From: GCA-002733465 sp039969155 | GTDB lineage: Bacteria; Pseudomonadota; Gammaproteobacteria; Enterobacterales; Kangiellaceae | Assembly: GCA_039969155.1 (NCBI GenBank) | Contig: JBDVOJ010000119.1 | Location: 4,078-68,077, forward strand | DNA length: 64,000 bases | Direction: 5' to 3' | In this document: piece after piece, positions 60,401 through 64,000 of the stretch | Layout of the letters: each line of letters starts with the position of its first letter | Position numbering within the stretch: position 1 is the stretch's first letter | Position numbers and translations under genes: made by a program | The notes under the pieces: model-generated | What the model saw: only the letters and a program-made list of their open reading frames with translations | What the model was told of the DNA's origin: nothing | Databases searched by the model: none

Positions 60401-63328
60401 AAGCGTCAATTCGTCATGATTTATTTTCTCTAGCTTTTTATCGATAGCTATAAAATCAAGCGCTCTCTGACTATCCCTATTAATATAATCTAAACGACCA
60501 TTAGTCTTAAAACCGAGTAAAGATTCGTAGTGAGAAACCAGTGCAGAGCTTCTTGCAAAAACACTCCGACCTCCTGAAGGCTCAAAACCCTCGGCACTGA
60601 AGTTTACACGATAGGTTCCTTGAGAGAAGCGGCTCAGGTCAACCTCGAATTCAACCTCACCATCATCATCAGTTTTCTTCTGTGGTAAATTAGTATCTAC
60701 GGTTAACGAACTCTCATTGTCTAAATTCACCTGATTGAATTGGTAATCCGAAAAGTCTTTAAATTGAAACCTAACCGGTTCAATATTTACCTTGGCTGAG
60801 ACATTGCGCCCTTGAGCCGGTATACCAAACAAGTTTTTTAAAGAAACTCGAGCTTTAACTTTTTGTTGATTCGTCCAACCTTTATTAGCGACTTCTAATA
60901 ATTGACTCTCAATTTTCATGGTGTCTGGCTGAAACTCCTCCACTTTAAATCGAGTGTTTCCAATTTCGATTCCACGACGGCGATTATCGCGAACTAGATG
61001 AAGCGTTGCTGTATAGTCTCCGGTATCCGACGTTGCCATTGTTTGAAATTGAAAATCATTTAGACCGTGACTGCCTAATCTTAATTTCTTCACTCTTACT
61101 TCATTGTAACGCGGCCCGCGAATGACAAGTTCAACCGGAATGTTCTCAATATTTTCTAGCTGACCTGCCTTAGTGATTATTCCAAGGTTAACTGTTTCAC
61201 CCGGTCGATAAATTCCACGATCGGTGAATAAGAAACTGTTGAGGTTTCGCTCTGCATACTGATTGCTATATACTCCACCGACATCAAAACGAGACAGTTG
61301 CAACTGCCTTGAATATCGGTCAAATGGAATGAATGATGTGTCACGTGATGCAGTTACCACATAGACAACGGGTTGTTTCTCGTCTCTTAACTTTTCGGTA
61401 TTAGGTATTGCCACATGTCCGTCGGCATTAGTTACGCCGCTAAACACACTACTGCCATTTCTTGATAATATCTCGACCGACGCATTTGCCACGGGTTTTC
61501 CTTGTGACACCGATTGTACAAACAAGTTATGAGTAGAGTCGAGGTTGTTTTTTACGATAACGCCTAGGTCAGTGATCAATACTAAACGGCGCTCATTCGC
61601 GCCATAAACCACGCGCTTTCTTTTCATATCGTAACCTTGAATATCTATAACAAATAATCCGTACTGGTTTTTAGGGTCGGTTAAATACTGACTCAAGTCG
61701 AAAGAAGAGTAGTTAGCCTGTTTAGGATGCAACCGGTTCAGTGGCACTACTGCTGAATAAATGTTGGCTAAGTTTTTCTCGTCGAAATTCCAGCCACTAA
61801 ATTGAGGGTCTCGGATATCGCCTTCGGTTTGCGATACTAAATGATGCAATTGATCTTTTTTTACTTGAGCGATTCGATAGCGCAAGGCACTCAAGCCTCG
61901 CGAAAGCACACTCAGCTTGTGATTACCGGAGTAGCTTAAGATGGAACCCTCTCCAACAATCTTAACTTCTTTAGGGTAGTTGGAAACTCTCAACACAGAG
62001 TCGTATTGCTGCTGATGCACAAAGCCATTCACAGAACTAAAGCCCTCTGATAGCTTTAGGTAAATATAACGATTTTGAGGAATATCGATTACCACATTGT
62101 ATTGCCGAGAATTGTCTCTAGGATTTTCTAATAGCCGGTATGTTATTAACTCACTATCGGCCAATACACTATGTGAAATTTGACGCGGACTTTGCCAGCG
62201 ACTTTTCCCTGACTTTTGCCCTTGCCTTGGTAGTAAATAAATCTCTAAGTTTTGTCTCATTTCCTGAATAGAAATATCATCAGTGAACGATAACATGACC
62301 ACCTGTTCGGGCTCGTCTTTTGGATTTCGCAGTATTTGAACGAGGCTTTCTACTTTAAGAAAACTATAAATATCTGGAACTTTCACTTTAGTAGAAACCT
62401 CTTTAATCGTTGAGGTTCCGCCAAGTAAGCTTGCCACTCCTTCAGCAATACTTACATGCATATAATTCGATGATTTGGGTAGCTTAATGGGCTCCGAGTG
62501 GATTGAAGCTTGACGTAAATTCTTGGAGTAATTTATTTCATATTGATAGTTTTTCGTGTGTGTTTCTTTATCAGCAGTATCTGGCATATAAAGCTTAATC
62601 TTAGACTCTAATGACTGCTTGTCGACAGGGTGTGTAAAATTTATAGTGGTAACGACTTTTCTAATTTGGCTATTTTTAGGGTCTTGATAGAATTGACTGT
62701 TTTCAAAACTCAGTTGCATTTTGGGCGTGCTAAATAGATATTTATTCGTTTTTAGTTCTGTTTCTGGAGAAAAGATACTTCGCTCAAATTCGACTTGGTA
62801 TTCTATTCCGGCAGGCCAATCGGTTTCTGGGACGAAAATTAATTGGTTATCCTCCAACCATCGCCATCGACCACTTTTATGTGGAGTAAGTTTTATACCG
62901 GTATCAATAACCCTGTCCATTAAGTCAATACGCGCAACTGACACAGGCTCATTTAACTCAGGTTGAAACTGATTTTGTTGTTCATCTACAGAATGCTCAT
63001 AAGCATCACTATTATCGCTAGCTTGTTGCTCTTGATCGATAGATTCGAACGCAAAACTCACGTATAGATTGCTAGGCTCTGCATCGTCGTAATCAGGCGT
63101 GGGGTAAATTTGTGAAATCGTCGCTAGTATTTTAGGGGGTTGTGGAATGTTTTCTAAAACAACTTTGGTAATTAATCCGCCAACTATAAGCAATGCTGCC
63201 AATAAATAACTTTTTGGATTGCGTTGTATCTGACTCCCCAGATATCGCAGCCAATCAGGCGCAACCCAAGAAAAGCGCCCCAAGAGAGCGATTAAGAAGT
63301 TTCTTGGTATAGCAAACAATCTATTCAT
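57461..63328 (-). CDS. yfhM: Bacterial alpha-2-macroglobulin, membrane-anchored, with CTEQ thioester
   Basis: 1955 residues, about 300 longer than E. coli YfhM. It has no lipobox; instead a basic N-terminus and one transmembrane segment (YLLAALLIVGGLITKVVL, about 41-58) would anchor it in the inner membrane. MG domains fill most of the chain (FLFTDRGIYRPGETVNLGII is the typical MG hallmark). The thioester motif CTEQ is at 1485-1488 (YPHGCTEQVVSK). An alpha/alpha-toroid (thioester domain) and a final receptor-binding-like beta domain follow. Such proteins trap invading proteases in the periplasm while PBP1C repairs the wall. AGGTG lies 10 bases before the ATG. It is the first gene of the yfhM-pbpC operon. 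Confidence 0.92.
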   Translation of the reverse strand: MNRLFAIPRNFLIALLGRFSWVAPDWLRYLGSQIQRNPKSYLLAALLIVGGLITKVVLENIPQPPKILATISQIYPTPDYDDAEPSNLYVSFAFESIDQEQQASDNSDAYEHSVDEQQNQFQPELNEPVSVARIDLMDRVIDTGIKLTPHKSGRWRWLEDNQLIFVPETDWPAGIEYQVEFERSIFSPETELKTNKYLFSTPKMQLSFENSQFYQDPKNSQIRKVVTTINFTHPVDKQSLESKIKLYMPDTADKETHTKNYQYEINYSKNLRQASIHSEPIKLPKSSNYMHVSIAEGVASLLGGTSTIKEVSTKVKVPDIYSFLKVESLVQILRNPKDEPEQVVMLSFTDDISIQEMRQNLEIYLLPRQGQKSGKSRWQSPRQISHSVLADSELITYRLLENPRDNSRQYNVVIDIPQNRYIYLKLSEGFSSVNGFVHQQQYDSVLRVSNYPKEVKIVGEGSILSYSGNHKLSVLSRGLSALRYRIAQVKKDQLHHLVSQTEGDIRDPQFSGWNFDEKNLANIYSAVVPLNRLHPKQANYSSFDLSQYLTDPKNQYGLFVIDIQGYDMKRKRVVYGANERRLVLITDLGVIVKNNLDSTHNLFVQSVSQGKPVANASVEILSRNGSSVFSGVTNADGHVAIPNTEKLRDEKQPVVYVVTASRDTSFIPFDRYSRQLQLSRFDVGGVYSNQYAERNLNSFLFTDRGIYRPGETVNLGIITKAGQLENIENIPVELVIRGPRYNEVRVKKLRLGSHGLNDFQFQTMATSDTGDYTATLHLVRDNRRRGIEIGNTRFKVEEFQPDTMKIESQLLEVANKGWTNQQKVKARVSLKNLFGIPAQGRNVSAKVNIEPVRFQFKDFSDYQFNQVNLDNESSLTVDTNLPQKKTDDDGEVEFEVDLSRFSQGTYRVNFSAEGFEPSGGRSVFARSSALVSHYESLLGFKTNGRLDYINRDSQRALDFIAIDKKLEKINHDELTLAIFEIQKVSSLVQQANGTYQYQTISKEVEQARQAFKVEKGGSRYSLNTNKPGDFSLVIYDELGRTITKVYYSVVGAANMAGKIDKSAELVVKLNKTDYKPGDIVEMNIRAPYAGAGLITVETDRVLNYEWFNSSQESSVQRIRLPKDIEGNGYINVTYVRDASSTEIFTNPLSYAVEPFSIDRSQRRIDIALKTDSIVRPGKPMSIHYQSSKPAKMIVFAVDEGILQVAKYGLPNPLNHYLQKRALGVETYQMLDLLLPDFNILQQMSAAGGGYAERSLALAKNINPFTRKTDKPAVFWSGIVESSTQNKQLEFDIPDTFSGQLRVMAVAVGKRSVGAAKTSSIVRGPFVISPNVLTHASPGDEFEVTVGVANIVEGSGKKAKITLSASSSEHLEIKSQKASLLEIDEGSEGKATFKVVAKSKLGSAELSFTAKLGEEELTRSASLSVRPATHFATVIKTGFSNDTEKTIDDIRKTFEEFSQRSVSASNSPLVLVDGLHDYLQHYPHGCTEQVVSKVFPLVGLMSHQAYAAYLGDVRTQFSVVINKLRERQKADGGFAFWPSHSGSASYPSIYVTHFLLEASEQGYPVPKDMLTAAQRYLNEQAARSASNDSSRHQPSSNSSNEKLAELRDRANAIYLLTRMGTVTTNYLIDLEDDLKKLQSEQWKFDLLASYMAATYQMLQKDEEAARLISYYQLIDPKRNQVNRQTVRYGDFHSPLALDSQHLYLLSKHFKPLAKAIDASIIHGFTQHIIQGEYNTISAAYSILALGAYSELVQAGVMIEKLTIAASSNEGQSFETLDKLKAAFNKSEFPIDTQQLQLASDKAFYFLTNQSGFDLVPTDKPIREGLEIDRVFLDQDGNQVQEFTQGQELTVKIRVRSLSQRTITNVAIVDLLPGGFEVIRSSVERAANRWSADHVDVREDRVIFYGPVETRIRELSYRVKLTAAGEFVVPSTSAEAMYDRSVRAVTGAATFQVKPSK

Positions 63329-63519
63329 TGACGAAGCACCTAGTATTCTTAAATTCCATAAGTTAATCAGTTTAGCAGATATTTTATCCTCAATTGTGGC
63401 ATTAATCTGTCAATCTAGAGGCAGAAAGGACAACGGGTGATACGCTGATGGTCGCTTTATTTCGCACCAAGGCTAGACTACACTGCTAATAGTAGCCCTA
63501 ATCAATAGACTGTTAAGTG

Positions 63520-64000
63520 ATGGAATTGGACCAAGATCCACAACTGCTCCGCCGAACTTCGAAGGATATTTCCAAGCGGTCAATTGCTGGGATCTTTATC
63601 TACCCTATCTTTTGGCCCTTACTGGCTTATGGTAGTCACTTCGAACAAAGCTATCCGATCACTGTAATGACTGTGATGTTTCTTCATATCATTATTTCTA
63701 CGGCTCGACTAATCCATGTTTACGCCCACGACCGAATTCCTGACAAATCATTATCTATATGGATGAGAGTCTCGTCCCTACTTGTGGTAAGTCAAGGTGC
63801 TATTTGGGGGGGTATGTTCGCACTCTCTATTTTGGCTGATAATGAGCAGTTTCAATTTTTTATGACTCTGACCGCTGCGGGAGTTGCAGCTGGTGGTACA
63901 AACACCTACGCGCCAAATAAGCTCTTATCGGGCACTTTTGCGGTGATTATGATGCTACCTGCGACACTGGCGTCGCTTTATTTAGAAAAGTACATTGTAG
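63520..64000 (+). CDS. Membrane protein, N-terminal part (cut by window edge); possible sensor
   Basis: 160 codons are visible from ATG 63520 (a GTG lies directly before it, after a TAA). A charged N-terminus (QDPQLLRRTSKDISKRSIAG) leads into about five hydrophobic helices (IFIYPIFWPLLAYG, YPITVMTVMFLHIIISTA, VSSLLVVSQGAIWGGMFALS, FFMTLTAAGVAAGGTNTYAP and the following MMLPATLASLY). This opening resembles membrane input domains of sensor kinases or GGDEF/EAL proteins of this group, but the output domain lies outside the window. Divergent from the alpha-2-macroglobulin gene. Confidence 0.6.
   Translation, partial: MELDQDPQLLRRTSKDISKRSIAGIFIYPIFWPLLAYGSHFEQSYPITVMTVMFLHIIISTARLIHVYAHDRIPDKSLSIWMRVSSLLVVSQGAIWGGMFALSILADNEQFQFFMTLTAAGVAAGGTNTYAPNKLLSGTFAVIMMLPATLASLYLEKYIV

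Overview
The window looks like a stretch of chromosome from an AT-rich, Gram-negative, mainly aerobic gammaproteobacterium. The evidence is a soluble transhydrogenase (sthA), a bd-type quinol oxidase, PBP1C paired with a bacterial alpha-2-macroglobulin, a TonB-dependent receptor, lipoboxes and many Sec signal peptides. Gene style is reminiscent of marine lineages such as Kangiellaceae, but that placement is inference only. No rRNA, tRNA, CRISPR array, prophage, plasmid origin or intact insertion sequence was seen.

Region 1 (1-7000): the 5' end of sthA; a probable gbsR-cioA-cioB operon with a perfect 24-bp palindrome just upstream of the regulator; a lipase-like hydrolase; a D-cysteine desulfhydrase-type PLP enzyme; and a small ORF without a canonical start at its apparent N-terminus. 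Region 2 (7000-14400): a TonB receptor convergent with a di-heme peroxidase/YtkA-FixH-like operon, and a large secreted choice-of-anchor-B beta-propeller protein, which may form one envelope metal/redox module. Region 3 (14700-23500): secreted proteases, a PDZ-alpha/beta hydrolase with a membrane AraC regulator, and a lipase/DUF4785 pair. Region 4 (23500-37000): a divergent LysR/azoreductase pair bracketed by related short repeats, a PD40-amidohydrolase, housekeeping singletons (HD phosphohydrolase, tag, DUF3817, DUF885), a repeat-rich intergenic stretch with a heptamer minisatellite, and a frameshifted P-loop kinase.

Region 5 (37000-42600): XRE and SRPBCC genes, then DUF4166 and a desaturase-DCC-membrane protein operon. 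The last two units share a gap-free 75-bp upstream block (56/75 identical), which suggests a common regulon. Region 6 (42700-48050): small lipoproteins, an EF-hand protein and a complete [FeFe]-hydrogenase (all accessory clusters and H-cluster motifs intact) with an extra C-terminal NTF2/SnoaL-like domain. No maturase gene lies in the window. Region 7 (48050-64000): a Rof-membrane AraC pair, an aminotransferase, an FMN reductase, a Reg_prop-GGDEF sensor, the alpha-2-macroglobulin/pbpC operon and the start of a membrane protein.

The best candidates for something undescribed are the hydrogenase-NTF2 fusion, the shared regulatory block, and the peroxidase/YtkA/propeller/TonB neighbourhood. All functional statements are read from motifs by eye; no database search was run.
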